Source of the DNA: Xylophilus rhododendri
GTDB lineage: Bacteria > Pseudomonadota > Gammaproteobacteria > Burkholderiales > Burkholderiaceae_C
Direction: 5' to 3'
DNA: 64,000 nt
Assembly (NCBI RefSeq): GCF_009906855.1
Contig: NZ_CP047650.1
Coordinates: forward strand, 744,001-808,000
The translations under genes were made by a program, and so were the position numbers. The first letter of the stretch is position 1. Each line of letters begins with the position of its first letter. Below, piece after piece: positions 18,851 to 27,123 of the stretch. Under the pieces are notes generated by a model that was given only the letters and a program-made list of their open reading frames with translations, did not search any database and was not told the DNA's origin.

Positions 18851-19564
18851 TCAGGCGCCCGTCGGCGGTGGCAGCACTGCTTCGAGCGCCTTGATGCGCT
18901 GCCAGACCTGCGCCCGCGTGGCCGTCATCGACATGGCGCTGATTCGCTTGTCGAGCAGGGCCGGCCGTTGGCGCAGGTAGTCGATGGCCTTGGCCAGGCA
19001 GGAATCGATGGAGTCGCCATAAGCCTCCCTGGCCTTCAGGCGCGCCTGCCGCAGCATCGGCATGGCCGGCTGCATCATGGCGAGGTCGATCACGTCTCTG
19101 CTCATGACGGAGTCGTCGCGCCATCGGTCGGCATTGGCCAGCAGCTTGCTGGTGGCCATGTCCAGCGGCGTCAATGCCAGCACGCCGCAGATGCGGTCGG
19201 CCTCGGCGGGTAGCGCGAAGCCGATGCGGCCTTCGTGCACGATCTCGAACTTGATCGGACGGTCCGCCGCCTGGACCAGCGTGCGGATGCCGTACTGGTC
19301 CGCTCTCACCTCGCGTATCGGGCCCGGGCTGCCTTCACGAAAGAGGGGCCGCAGTCCCTCGGGGCCGGACAGCAGCTCACGCAGCGCCCGGTAGCCGGCA
19401 CGGTCCGACACCAGGAAATCGATATCGACCGACTCCCGGTATTCGCCGTAGCGCAGCGCTATTGCCGTGCCGCCGCCGAAGTAGCAGTGATGCGACTGCA
19501 GCAATTCGGCATTCAGCGCGCCCAGCACCGCTGCGATCCGCCGGTGATGGTCGCGCTCAAACAA
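18851..19564 (-). CDS. AbiEii/AbiGii family nucleotidyltransferase toxin
   Basis: 237-aa nucleotidyltransferase of the DNA polymerase beta fold, as in AbiEii and MenT toxins. The catalytic pattern is present: FGGGTAIAL (GGT at about 31-33) followed by ESVDIDFLV with two aspartates (about D47, D49). A further conserved block, PLDMATSKLLANADRW, with RDVIDLAMM after it, is typical of the family. Known members transfer nucleotides to tRNA or other RNA and block growth or phage. It overlaps the upstream HTH gene by 8 bp, giving an antitoxin-first operon under one palindromic operator. Confidence 0.82.
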   Translation of the reverse strand: MFERDHHRRIAAVLGALNAELLQSHHCYFGGGTAIALRYGEYRESVDIDFLVSDRAGYRALRELLSGPEGLRPLFREGSPGPIREVRADQYGIRTLVQAADRPIKFEIVHEGRIGFALPAEADRICGVLALTPLDMATSKLLANADRWRDDSVMSRDVIDLAMMQPAMPMLRQARLKAREAYGDSIDSCLAKAIDYLRQRPALLDKRISAMSMTATRAQVWQRIKALEAVLPPPTGA

Positions 19565-20030
19565 GCAGGCGCCCTCCGCCCAGCTGCCGGGCGAGGGCGT
19601 CGATCAGACGCCGCTCCTGGGGCTCCAGCCGGCCGCGATCGACATGGCGCCAGCCGCGCTCGTAGAGTTCCAGCGCCTGCTGCGGGGTGACTTCACGCGC
19701 GTCCGGAAGATGCCAGGCCAGGAGTTTGAGCTGCGGATAGTCGTCCAGCAGAAGCGTGGCGGGGACGGCCTCCTCGGCCGGTTTGGGAGCCTGCGGATCG
19801 ATCAGCTCCACCGACAGGCCCACGCTGTGCGCCGCTTCGAGGTAGGCACCCATGGTCACCGAAGGCTCGCCCTTCTCGATGCGATGCAGGGTGACACGCG
19901 ACATGCCGGCCGCTTCGGCGGCCGTCGTCGCACTGACCTTCAGCGACTTGCGCCGGGCACGGATCTGCTCGCCCAGCGCGATCAGGTGCTGGGCAACGAT
20001 GAGTCCGATGGGCGTGGAGGTGGCGGGCAT
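19557..20030 (-). CDS. HTH (XRE-type) antitoxin
   Basis: 157-aa DNA-binding protein. An XRE-like HTH spans about residues 18-75 ([21 protein letters not shown], then [20 protein letters not shown]). The C-terminal half (about 85-157) is likely the toxin-neutralising part and carries [18 protein letters not shown]. It is the first gene of the pair with the AbiEii-type toxin and overlaps it. A 44-bp palindrome ends 4 bp before its start codon, which suggests self-repression. It differs from the winged-HTH AbiEi antitoxin of classical AbiE systems. Confidence 0.8.
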   Translation of the reverse strand: MPATSTPIGLIVAQHLIALGEQIRARRKSLKVSATTAAEAAGMSRVTLHRIEKGEPSVTMGAYLEAAHSVGLSVELIDPQAPKPAEEAVPATLLLDDYPQLKLLAWHLPDAREVTPQQALELYERGWRHVDRGRLEPQERRLIDALARQLGGGRLLV

Positions 20031-20033
20031 TTG

Positions 20034-20087
20034 TTTCCCATTCTATTCAAAATCCAAATTTTGCAAAGAATGGGAAACGATTTTCAA
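20034..20087 (-). promoter_or_regulatory. Toxin-antitoxin promoter with 44-bp palindromic operator
   Basis: The palindrome spans 20034-20077 and has two nested perfect arm pairs about one centre: TTTCCCATTCT/AGAATGGGAAA outside and CAAAAT/ATTTTG inside. On the reverse strand a candidate -35 (TTGAAA, 20082-20087) and -10 (CAAAAT, 20058-20063) stand 18 bp apart, so the -10 lies in the inner arm. Binding by the HTH antitoxin would therefore block its own promoter. The AT-rich stretch stands out from the GC-rich surroundings. Confidence 0.65.
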
Positions 20088-20097
20088 AAGAACGTGT

Positions 20098-20754
20098 TTA
20101 CTGGGCAGCGCGTTGCAGGGCTTTGGCTTCCTTGGCCAGCGCCGTGATCCGGGCCCAGCCGCCGGCCTTGACCGCGTCCCCGGGCGTGAGCCACGAGCCG
20201 CCCACGCAGGCCACGTTGGGCAGCGACAGCAGTTCACCCGCATTGCCCGCCGAGATGCCGCCCGTGGGGCAGAACACCACATCGGCGAACGGGCCGTGCC
20301 AGGCCTTGAGCATGCCGGGACCGCCGGCCTGCATGGCGGGGAAGAACTTCAGCGCGGTGAAGCCGTCTTCCAGCGCCGCCATGATTTCCGAGCCGGTCGC
20401 CACACCCGGCAGCAGCGGCAGGCCGGCTTCGCGGCAGGCGCGGCCGATGGTGGGTGTGTAGCCGGGGCTGACACCGAAACGCGCGCCGGCGGCCGCGGCG
20501 GCATCGGCGTCCGAGGCGGTGCGGATGGTGCCGGCGCCGACCACGGCATCGGGCACCTCACGCGCGATCGCCTCGATGCAGGCGATGGCCTGCGGCGTGC
20601 GCAGGGTCACTTCCAGCATGCGGATGCCGCCAGCCACCAGGGCGCGCGCCAGCGGCACCGCATGGGCCACGTCGTGCAGCACGATGACCGGGATGACCGG
20701 CGCATCGGCCATGACTTCGCGCGGGGTGAGGGAATGGGTCGGGTTCACAGCCAT
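20098..20754 (-). CDS. eda: KDPG/KHG aldolase (Entner-Doudoroff)
   Basis: 218-aa class I aldolase splitting 2-keto-3-deoxy-6-phosphogluconate into pyruvate and glyceraldehyde 3-phosphate. It shows the catalytic glutamate block MLEVTLRTP (about E48), the GVSPGYTP loop and the Schiff-base lysine in TALKFFPA (about K136), plus the phosphate-binding FCPTGGIS. The start overlaps the edd stop by 10 bp, so the two enzymes of the pathway are coupled. It is the last gene of the operon; the toxin-antitoxin promoter begins just after its stop. Confidence 0.93.
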   Translation of the reverse strand: MAVNPTHSLTPREVMADAPVIPVIVLHDVAHAVPLARALVAGGIRMLEVTLRTPQAIACIEAIAREVPDAVVGAGTIRTASDADAAAAAGARFGVSPGYTPTIGRACREAGLPLLPGVATGSEIMAALEDGFTALKFFPAMQAGGPGMLKAWHGPFADVVFCPTGGISAGNAGELLSLPNVACVGGSWLTPGDAVKAGGWARITALAKEAKALQRAAQ

Positions 20755-22562
20755 GTGCAGGCTCCTTCTTCAGCGGTGGTGGCATTGCGGCGCATGCCGG
20801 CAAACAGTTCGCGGCCCATGCCACGGCCGGATTCGACGGTGAGCGCGGGCGGCATGGTGGCATTCTCGCGGCCATCCCATTCGGCGGCCGGCACCAGCAC
20901 TTCGAGGGTGCCGGCATTGGCGTCCAGGCGCACCAGATCGCCGTCGCGCACCTTGGCCAGCGGGCCGCCGGCCAGGGCTTCGGGCGAGACATGGATGGCG
21001 GCCGGCACATTGCCGGAGGCACCGCTCATGCGGCCGTCGGTGACCAGCGCCACCCGGAAGCCCTTGCCCTGCAGCACGGCCAGCGGTGGGGTCAGCTTGT
21101 GCAGCTCGGGCATGCCGTTGGCGCGCGGGCCCTGCCAGCGCACCACGCAGACCATGTCCTGCTCCATCTCGCCAGCGCTGAAGGCTTTCTGCAGCTGCTC
21201 CTGCGAATCGAAGACACGCGCGGGCGCCTCGATCACATGGCGGTCGTCCGGCACGGCCGAGACCTTGATGACGGCGCGGCCCAGGTTGCCGCGCAGCAGC
21301 TTCAGGCCGCCGATGGGGCTGAAGGGCTCGGTGGCCGGGCGGCAGACGCTGAGGTCGCCGGAGGCGCCGGTCTCCTGCCAGGAGAAGCCGCCTTCGCCCT
21401 CGACCGGCACCCGGGTCTGCTCACGCAGGCCGCCTTCGCGCACGGTGAGCACGTCCTCGTGCATCAGGCCGGCGTCCAGCAACTCGCGGATCACGAAGCC
21501 GGTGCCGCCGGCCGCCTGGAAGGCGTTCACGTCGGCGCTGCCGTTGGGATAGACACGCGAGAGCAGCGGCACCACTTCCGACAGGGTGGCGAAGTCGTCC
21601 CAGTCGATATGGATGCCGGCCGAGCGCGCCACCGCCACCCAGTGGATCAGGTGGTTGGTGGAGCCCCCGGTGGCCAGCAGCGCGGCCATGGCGTTGACGA
21701 TGCAGCGCTCGTCCACGATGCGGCCGATGGGCGCGAAGCGGCGCTGCGGCAGGATGCCCATCAGCGTGCGCACCGCCTCGCGGGTCAGCTGCTCGCGCAG
21801 CGCCGTGCCGGGGGTGACGAAGGCGGCGCTGGGCACATGCAGGCCCATGGCTTCGAGCAGCATCTGGTTGCTGTTGGCCGTGCCGTAGAAGGTGCAGGTG
21901 CCCTGGGCGTGGTAGGCCTTCTGTTCGGCCTCCATCAGCTCCTTGCGGCCGACCAGGCCCTGCGCGGCCTGCTCGCGCACCTTGGCCTTGTCCTTGTTGG
22001 ACAGGCCGCTGGTCATCGGCCCGGCCGGCACGAAGACGGTGGGCAGGTGGCCGAAATGCAGGGCGCCGATCAGGAGGCCCGGCACGATCTTGTCGCAGAT
22101 GCCGAGCATCAGCGCGCCGTCGAACACATCGTGCGACAGGGCGATGGCCGCGCCCATGGCGATGGTGTCGCGCGAGAACAGGCTCAGCTCCATGCCGGGC
22201 GTGCCCTGGGTCACGCCGTCGCACATGGCCGGGGTGCCGCCGGCCACCTGGGCGGTGGCGCCCAGGCTGCGCGCCTCGTGCTTGATGATGTCCGGATAGC
22301 CGGCATAGGGCGCGTGGGCCGACAGCATGTCGTTGTAGGCGGTGACGATGCCGAGATTGGGCACCCGCTCGGCCACCACCTTGAACCTGTCGCCGGTGGG
22401 CATGCCGGCGAAGGCGTGGGCGACGTTGGCGCAGCCCATGCGGTCGGCGCCGCGCTGGCGCTGGGTCATCTGATCGATGAGGCCGAGATAGGCAGCGCGG
22501 CTGTCGCGGCTGCGTTCACGGATGCGTTCGGTGACGCGGTCTACGGTGGAGTGGAGTTTCAT
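20745..22562 (-). CDS. edd: Phosphogluconate dehydratase (Entner-Doudoroff)
   Basis: 605-aa IlvD/Edd-family iron-sulfur dehydratase making KDPG from 6-phosphogluconate. Cluster-ligand cysteines are seen in [11 protein letters not shown] and [10 protein letters not shown], with a third candidate in [13 protein letters not shown]. Length equals E. coli Edd. ATG 22562 ([14 protein letters not shown]) is chosen over an in-frame start 12 codons upstream because family members begin here. With eda it forms the complete Entner-Doudoroff branch, the usual route for glucose in bacteria of this group that lack phosphofructokinase. Divergent from the chaC-like gene. Confidence 0.93.
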   Translation of the reverse strand: MKLHSTVDRVTERIRERSRDSRAAYLGLIDQMTQRQRGADRMGCANVAHAFAGMPTGDRFKVVAERVPNLGIVTAYNDMLSAHAPYAGYPDIIKHEARSLGATAQVAGGTPAMCDGVTQGTPGMELSLFSRDTIAMGAAIALSHDVFDGALMLGICDKIVPGLLIGALHFGHLPTVFVPAGPMTSGLSNKDKAKVREQAAQGLVGRKELMEAEQKAYHAQGTCTFYGTANSNQMLLEAMGLHVPSAAFVTPGTALREQLTREAVRTLMGILPQRRFAPIGRIVDERCIVNAMAALLATGGSTNHLIHWVAVARSAGIHIDWDDFATLSEVVPLLSRVYPNGSADVNAFQAAGGTGFVIRELLDAGLMHEDVLTVREGGLREQTRVPVEGEGGFSWQETGASGDLSVCRPATEPFSPIGGLKLLRGNLGRAVIKVSAVPDDRHVIEAPARVFDSQEQLQKAFSAGEMEQDMVCVVRWQGPRANGMPELHKLTPPLAVLQGKGFRVALVTDGRMSGASGNVPAAIHVSPEALAGGPLAKVRDGDLVRLDANAGTLEVLVPAAEWDGRENATMPPALTVESGRGMGRELFAGMRRNATTAEEGACTWL

Positions 22563-22643
22563 CGTCGTGATCTGTGGTGCGCGCCGCGGCGGGCGCATGT
22601 TCCGCCATCGTAGGCGCGTGCCATGGCGTTTTCGTGTGGCGCA

Positions 22644-22671
22644 GTAACGAACCGGGTACGAACAGGGTTAC
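22644..22671. promoter_or_regulatory. Possible operator between edd and the ChaC-like gene
   Basis: In the 132-bp divergent space an interrupted inverted repeat GTAAC-N18-GTTAC encloses two direct CGAAC copies 11 bp apart. It could be a regulator site for edd-eda. It does not match the HexR consensus I know, and short repeats like this can occur by chance. Confidence 0.25.
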
Positions 22672-22694
22672 CAGGGCCGTCGTGAGTTCGGATA

Positions 22695-23345
22695 ATGACG
22701 GCTTCGCCCATGTCCCGCATGCCGCCAGACCCCGCCAGCACCCCGACTGCCTGCCGCGATCCGCAGGAGATGCTGGCGCGCGCCCGGGCGCAATGGGGCG
22801 GCCAGCGCGACCTGTGGGTGTTCGGTTATGGCTCGCTGCTGTGGAAGCCCGAACTCGATTTCGTCGAGCGGCGCGCGGCCCAGGTCTTCGGCTGGCACCG
22901 GGCCCTGAAGATGTGGAGCCGCGTCAACCGCGGCACGCCCGAATGCCCGGGCCTGGTCTTCGGCCTGCTGTCGGGCGGCAGCTGCCGGGGCATGGTGTTC
23001 CGCCTGCCGCGTGAGGACTGCGAGCAGGGTTTCGTCACCCTGTGGCAGCGCGAGATGGTGACCGGCGTGTACGACCCGCGCTGGCTGCCCTGCCGCACCG
23101 ACCAAGGCACGGTGCAGGCGCTGGCCTTCACCCTGTCGAAACAGAGCCCTCAGCACACCGGATCGCTGGACGACCAGGAATACCGGCGCATCTTCTCCAC
23201 GGCGGCCGGCCGTTTCGGCACCACCCGCGACTACGCCCGCAAGACCTACGAGGAACTGCGCCGCCTGGGCATCGAGGACCGTGCGCTGGCGCGGCTGCTG
23301 CGTTTGTCACAGGCCGATTCAGATGGGGGCGGCGCCAGCGCTTAG
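22695..23345 (+). CDS. ChaC-like gamma-glutamylcyclotransferase
   Basis: 216-aa protein of the ChaC/GGCT fold, which degrades glutathione to 5-oxoproline and Cys-Gly in the cytoplasm. The substrate-binding motif FGYGSLLWKPE stands at about 43-53, and the likely catalytic glutamate is E120 in TLWQREMVTGVY. A second in-frame ATG (codon 6) could also be used. It is followed 40 bp later by the SodC-like lipoprotein gene on the same strand. Glutathione turnover and superoxide defence may be co-expressed, but no shared promoter is shown. Confidence 0.85.
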   Translation: MTASPMSRMPPDPASTPTACRDPQEMLARARAQWGGQRDLWVFGYGSLLWKPELDFVERRAAQVFGWHRALKMWSRVNRGTPECPGLVFGLLSGGSCRGMVFRLPREDCEQGFVTLWQREMVTGVYDPRWLPCRTDQGTVQALAFTLSKQSPQHTGSLDDQEYRRIFSTAAGRFGTTRDYARKTYEELRRLGIEDRALARLLRLSQADSDGGGASA

Positions 23346-23385
23346 AGTGTCGCGTCCATCCCGATACAACCGGAGCCAACGCCCC

Positions 23386-23937
23386 ATGAACTTCCGCATC
23401 GCTTCCCGCCTGTCGGCCGCCCTCGGCACCGCCGCCCTGCTCACCCTGGCCGGCTGCGCCACGCCCGCCATGGGCCCCACGGCATCGGCCGACCTGCTGC
23501 CGACCACCGGCAACGCCGTCACCGGCAACGCCGTCACCGGCAATGTGCAGTTCGTGCAGCTGGGCACCATGGTGCGGGTCAACGGCACCATCAAGGGCCT
23601 GAAGCCCAATGCCGAGCACGGCTTCCACATCCACGAAAAAGGCGACTGCAGCAGCGGCGACGGCATGAGTGCCGGCGGCCACTTCAACCCCAACGCCGGC
23701 GTGCACGGCCATGCGGGCGAGCCCGGCGTGCATGCGGGCGACCTGCCCAGCCTGCATGCGGACGCCACCGGCACCGCCACCTTCAGCGTGGAGCTGCGCG
23801 GCGTGACGGTGGGCAGCGGCCCGACCGACGTGGTCGGCCGCGGCCTGATCGTGCATGCGATGCCCGACGACTTCGTCACCCAGCCCACCGGCAATTCCGG
23901 CGGCCGGCTGGCCTGCGCGGTGATCGTCAAGCGCTAA
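23386..23937 (+). CDS. sodC: Cu/Zn superoxide dismutase family lipoprotein (SodC-like)
   Basis: 183-aa periplasmic Cu/Zn SOD anchored as a lipoprotein: signal peptide ending in the lipobox LAGC (Cys24). Metal ligands are readable: H81 and H83 (HGFHIHEKGDC), bridging H99 (GGHFNP), H107/H109 region, D119 (AGDLPSL) and H157 (LIVHAMPDD). C88 and C177 would form the conserved disulfide and R174 is the guiding arginine. Residues 41-50 are a tandem TGNAV repeat just before the SOD domain. Its stop shares bases with the stop of the convergent nucleotidyltransferase gene (CTAA). Confidence 0.9.
   Translation: MNFRIASRLSAALGTAALLTLAGCATPAMGPTASADLLPTTGNAVTGNAVTGNVQFVQLGTMVRVNGTIKGLKPNAEHGFHIHEKGDCSSGDGMSAGGHFNPNAGVHGHAGEPGVHAGDLPSLHADATGTATFSVELRGVTVGSGPTDVVGRGLIVHAMPDDFVTQPTGNSGGRLACAVIVKR
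23506..23535. repeat. 15-bp tandem duplication in sodC
   Basis: ACCGGCAACGCCGTC occurs twice in direct tandem, followed by a third diverged partial copy (ACCGGCAATG). It keeps the frame and encodes TGNAV twice in the linker between the lipoprotein anchor and the SOD domain. Confidence 0.85.
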
Positions 23938-24491
23938 GCATCCAGGGCCTGGCGGGCGCGCCACAGGGCCTGGGCGCGCTGCAGGTCTTGCGGTGTGTCG
24001 ATGTCTTCCAGGGCGCCGGCGTCCGTGCTGGCGATCTCCCTTGCCAGGCCGGCGGCACGCAGCTCGCCGAGGATGGAGCGGGCGCCCTCGTCGCCCGACA
24101 GCGCCATCAGCCGCTCGCGCTGAGCGGCGGCAAAACCCACCGGATGGCCGCGCCGTCCATCAACCACCGGAAAGGCCGCCTGCGCGCCCTCCTCCAAGGC
24201 CCGGGCCACTTGTTGCATGGTGGCCGGCAGCACCAGCGGCATGTCGGCCGGCAGGATCAGCCAGCCGTCGGCCGCGGCGGTGGCCCGCACCGCGGCGGCC
24301 AGCGCATCGCCCATGCCCGGGTGCGAAGCACGCTCCAGATGCCAGGCTAGGCCGCTGGCCTGCGCCGCGTCCAGGGTCCGCGCCAGCACCTCCCGGCCGC
24401 CGAGATCGGCCTGCAGCTTGTGCGTGGCGCCGCCGGCCGCCCGAAAACGGCGGCCCTGGCCCGAGGCCAGGATGAGGATGATGGGTTCCAT
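23934..24491 (-). CDS. MobA/MocA-like nucleotidyltransferase
   Basis: 185-aa NTP transferase of the molybdenum-cofactor type. It shows the nucleotide-binding start [16 protein letters not shown] with a following lysine (HKLQADLGG), the metal-binding [10 protein letters not shown], and the C-terminal [12 protein letters not shown] block common in MocA/CoxC-type CTP or GTP transferases. It may nucleotidylate molybdopterin for a molybdoenzyme, for example the BisC-like protein at the window start or a xanthine-dehydrogenase type elsewhere. The starts of this gene and pdxH are only 14 bp apart and divergent, so each promoter must overlap the other gene. Confidence 0.75.
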   Translation of the reverse strand: MEPIILILASGQGRRFRAAGGATHKLQADLGGREVLARTLDAAQASGLAWHLERASHPGMGDALAAAVRATAAADGWLILPADMPLVLPATMQQVARALEEGAQAAFPVVDGRRGHPVGFAAAQRERLMALSGDEGARSILGELRAAGLAREIASTDAGALEDIDTPQDLQRAQALWRARQALDA

Positions 24492-24505
24492 GCGACAAAA
24501 GTATC

Positions 24506-25168
24506 ATGCCGACCATGCCCGACACGCCCCTGAACCCCGCCATCGCCGACCTGCGCAAGAGCTACGAGAAAGCCGAGCTCGGCGAACAGGACTCCGACGC
24601 CGATCCCCTCCAGCAGTTCGACCGGTGGCTCAATGAAGCCCTGGCCGCCCAGGTGCCCGAGCCCAACGCGATGACACTCGCCACCGTCGGCGGCGACCTG
24701 CGGCCCAGCACCCGCATCGTGCTGATCAAGGGCTACGACGCCCGCGGCATCGTCTTCTTCACCAACTACGACAGCAGGAAGGGCCAGGAGCTGGCCGGCA
24801 ATCCTTACGCAGCGCTGCAGTTCCACTGGGTGGAGCTGGAACGGGTGGTGCGTATCGAGGGCCGCATCGAGCGCACCTCCGCCGAGGAGAGCGATGCCTA
24901 TTTCGCAAGCCGCCCGCTGGACTCGCGCATCGGCGCCTGGGCCAGCCCGCAGAGCCAGGTGATCTCCAGCCGCGCCGTGCTGGTGGCCAATGCCGCCAAG
25001 ACCAGTGCGCGTTACCTGCTGAACCCGCCGCGCCCGCCGCACTGGGGCGGTTTCCGCCTGGTGCCGGATGGCTGGGAGTTCTGGCAGGGCAGGAAGAGCC
25101 GGCTGCACGACCGCCTGCACTACCGGCAGCAAGGCGGCGCCTGGCAACGCGAGCGGCTGGCGCCCTGA
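24506..25168 (+). CDS. pdxH: Pyridoxamine 5'-phosphate oxidase
   Basis: 220-aa FMN-dependent oxidase converting pyridoxine or pyridoxamine 5'-phosphate to PLP. Diagnostic blocks are present: [23 protein letters not shown], split here as NAMTLATVG and [24 protein letters not shown] for FMN binding, [11 protein letters not shown], and the C-terminal [19 protein letters not shown] with the final RLHDR and RLAP end. A second ATG three codons in could be the true start. It supplies cofactor for PLP enzymes such as MetC. Confidence 0.93.
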   Translation: MPTMPDTPLNPAIADLRKSYEKAELGEQDSDADPLQQFDRWLNEALAAQVPEPNAMTLATVGGDLRPSTRIVLIKGYDARGIVFFTNYDSRKGQELAGNPYAALQFHWVELERVVRIEGRIERTSAEESDAYFASRPLDSRIGAWASPQSQVISSRAVLVANAAKTSARYLLNPPRPPHWGGFRLVPDGWEFWQGRKSRLHDRLHYRQQGGAWQRERLAP

Positions 25169-25174
25169 GGGCGC

Positions 25175-25981
25175 TCAGCAGGCGAAGGTCTTGTGCAGGA
25201 AGTAAAGCCATTCCGGTGCCCAGCGGTTGCGAATCCAGTCGATGCGGCACTTCACGCGCTCGTTCAGCCACACCAGGATGTCCTCGTCCGGACGGTTGCC
25301 AGCCGCCATCGCGCGGAATGCGCCGGGCAGTTTTTTGGCAAGCTCCTCGTGAACGACGTAGGCATAGCGCTTCGCATGCTGGGTGCGGACAAGCAGCTGC
25401 GTGATGCGTGCCAATTGCACATAGTCCGCGATGCGGTTGTAGCGCCGCGCGAACTCGCGGCCGAGCCGGCTGTCCATGCCGCCCAGCGCCCGCACGGCTT
25501 CGTCCTTCAGCATGCGGGCCATGCCCAGCTGCGGGCCGCCCTGCGAGATGTCAAAGAGGATGACGCCGATCCGCTCCAGCGTCGCGCCCACCGTCATGTG
25601 GCCTGCCGGCGCACTGGGCCGCAGGTCCTTGCGCAGATCGACCGACCAGCTCTGGGCCGCCCGCGGATCGACCGGCCAGCGCATGGCAGCAGCACGCGGC
25701 AAACGCCGGGTCCGCACGGCGCCAGGCGTGCTCTGCGGATGTTTCTCGTCGCCGGAGAGGTCAGCCGTTTTGTCGCCGCCCCAGTCAGGATCGACAGGGC
25801 CCAGTGCCAGGAGCGCGGCCAAGGTTTCCTCGGCCTTCGCATAGGTGCCCACCACACGCGGATCGCCCCAGGCGACGCGCCGCCCGGCCTGGGGCGGGTC
25901 CGGCAGGACGGTTGACTGAGCGCCTGACGGGGCGAAGCTGGAATAAGCAGCGTTGGCGGCGGTGGACTGCAAGACATTCAT
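25175..25981 (-). CDS. Hypothetical protein
   Basis: 268 aa; I do not recognise it. The first 70 residues are low in complexity and rich in Ala, Ser and Pro (MNVLQSTAANAAYSSFAPSG), with no signal peptide or membrane segment. Residues about 125-268 are a compact, mainly helical, basic region (RRYNRIADYVQLARITQLLV; RNRWAPEWLYFLHKTFAC) ending in a cysteine. A disordered start before a helical body resembles some secreted effectors, but no secretion genes are in view. It ends 6 bp from the convergent pdxH stop. An 8-bp inverted repeat lies just before its start. Coding is supported by length, codon use and a clean start. Confidence 0.6.
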   Translation of the reverse strand: MNVLQSTAANAAYSSFAPSGAQSTVLPDPPQAGRRVAWGDPRVVGTYAKAEETLAALLALGPVDPDWGGDKTADLSGDEKHPQSTPGAVRTRRLPRAAAMRWPVDPRAAQSWSVDLRKDLRPSAPAGHMTVGATLERIGVILFDISQGGPQLGMARMLKDEAVRALGGMDSRLGREFARRYNRIADYVQLARITQLLVRTQHAKRYAYVVHEELAKKLPGAFRAMAAGNRPDEDILVWLNERVKCRIDWIRNRWAPEWLYFLHKTFAC

Positions 25982-25986
25982 GGCGA

Positions 25987-26012
25987 TCGCTTTCTCGGAT
26001 CAAGGAAAGCGA
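25987..26012 (-). promoter_or_regulatory. Leader inverted repeat before the hypothetical gene
   Basis: Perfect 8-bp arms TCGCTTTC and GAAAGCGA around a 10-nt loop, ending 6 bp before the ATG at 25981. In the mRNA the purine-rich arm GAGAAAG would be the best ribosome-site candidate, so the hairpin could mask it; alternatively it is a repressor site. No test is possible from sequence alone. Confidence 0.4.
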
Positions 26013-26102
26013 ACGATTCTGGAGACGCGATGCCGCCGTGCCCCGCAGGCTCCGAAGGCCCGGACACTGCGCACGAAAGCCGGCGGCGCGGCGCCCCGAC
26101 CG

Positions 26103-27053
26103 CTACAGCCCGACGACCGCCAGCAGCATCAGCGGCAGGGTGACCAGCGCCAGCACGGTGGACACCGCCACACTCGCCGTCACCACATCCTCGGCCGTGC
26201 GGTAGCGCTGCGAGAACAGAAAGACATTGGCGCCGATCGGCAGCGCGGCCGTCACCACCATCACCTGCAGCGTCACGCCCGACAGGCCCAGCAGCTTGCC
26301 CACCAGCAGCATGCCCAGCGGGTGGAGCACGATCTTCACCGAGCTCAGCGCCAGCGCACCGCGCAGCTGGTGGCCGACCCGCGAGAAGGCCAGCGTGACG
26401 CCCACCAGCACCAGCGCCACCGGCACCTGGGCGCCGCCCAGGATCAACAGGCCCTGGTCGATCACCTTGGGCAGCGGCAGGCCGGTCAGCGCATAGAGCA
26501 GGCCCAGTACGATGGGCAGCGGCACCGGATGCAGGATGCCCTTGCGCACCGCCCGCAGCACCGTGGCCGCCATGTGGTGCTGGCCGCTGCGGCCGGCGGC
26601 GGCGTCTTCCCGGGCCACCGCCAGCTCCAGCAGGATGGTGGCGCAGGTCAGCAGCACGAAGGCATGCACCGAGATCAGGGTGAACAGCACCACCAGGCCC
26701 GCCTGCCCGAAGGCCAGGCCGACCAGCGGCACGCCGATCATGGTGGTGTTGCTGAAGGTGCCGGCCAGCGCCAGCACGATGCCGTGCCGCCCGAAGCCGC
26801 CGCGCGACAGGCTCACGGCGCAGAACACGCAGAAGACCACCGCGAAATAGATGCCGATGGGCCGGAAGTCCAGCTGGTCCACATGCACCGAACTCATGGT
26901 GCGAAAGAGCAGCGCCGGCGTCAGCACCAGGAAGGTGAGGTTCGACAGGTCGGGGATCGCGCTGGCCCGGATCCAGCCGCGGATGCCGCAGACATAGCCC
27001 ACCAGGATGAAGAGAACGACCGGGACGAGTGCGGAAAAGACGGCTTGGAACAC
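26103..27053 (-). CDS. AEC family transporter (auxin efflux carrier-like)
   Basis: 316-aa membrane protein with about 10 predicted segments, of the AEC/BASS-like family that exports or imports small carboxylates such as malate or malonate in bacteria. The family core is visible: an early ALVPVVLFILVGYV segment, TFSNTTMIGVPLVGLAFG in the first half, and AALPIGANVFLFSQRY with crossing-helix residues in the second. The start is a GTG at 27053; an upstream in-frame GTG at 27098 would add 15 residues before the first membrane segment and is less likely. The substrate is unknown. It lies 70 bp downstream of the SET/OTU-like gene, same strand. Confidence 0.8.
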   Translation of the reverse strand: MFQAVFSALVPVVLFILVGYVCGIRGWIRASAIPDLSNLTFLVLTPALLFRTMSSVHVDQLDFRPIGIYFAVVFCVFCAVSLSRGGFGRHGIVLALAGTFSNTTMIGVPLVGLAFGQAGLVVLFTLISVHAFVLLTCATILLELAVAREDAAAGRSGQHHMAATVLRAVRKGILHPVPLPIVLGLLYALTGLPLPKVIDQGLLILGGAQVPVALVLVGVTLAFSRVGHQLRGALALSSVKIVLHPLGMLLVGKLLGLSGVTLQVMVVTAALPIGANVFLFSQRYRTAEDVVTASVAVSTVLALVTLPLMLLAVVGL

Positions 27054-27123
27054 GAAGGGCGGGGATGGGCAGGACCAAAGGCAGGCACTGTAGCGCACCG
27101 CCCGGGTTTACCCCTAGCGCCGG

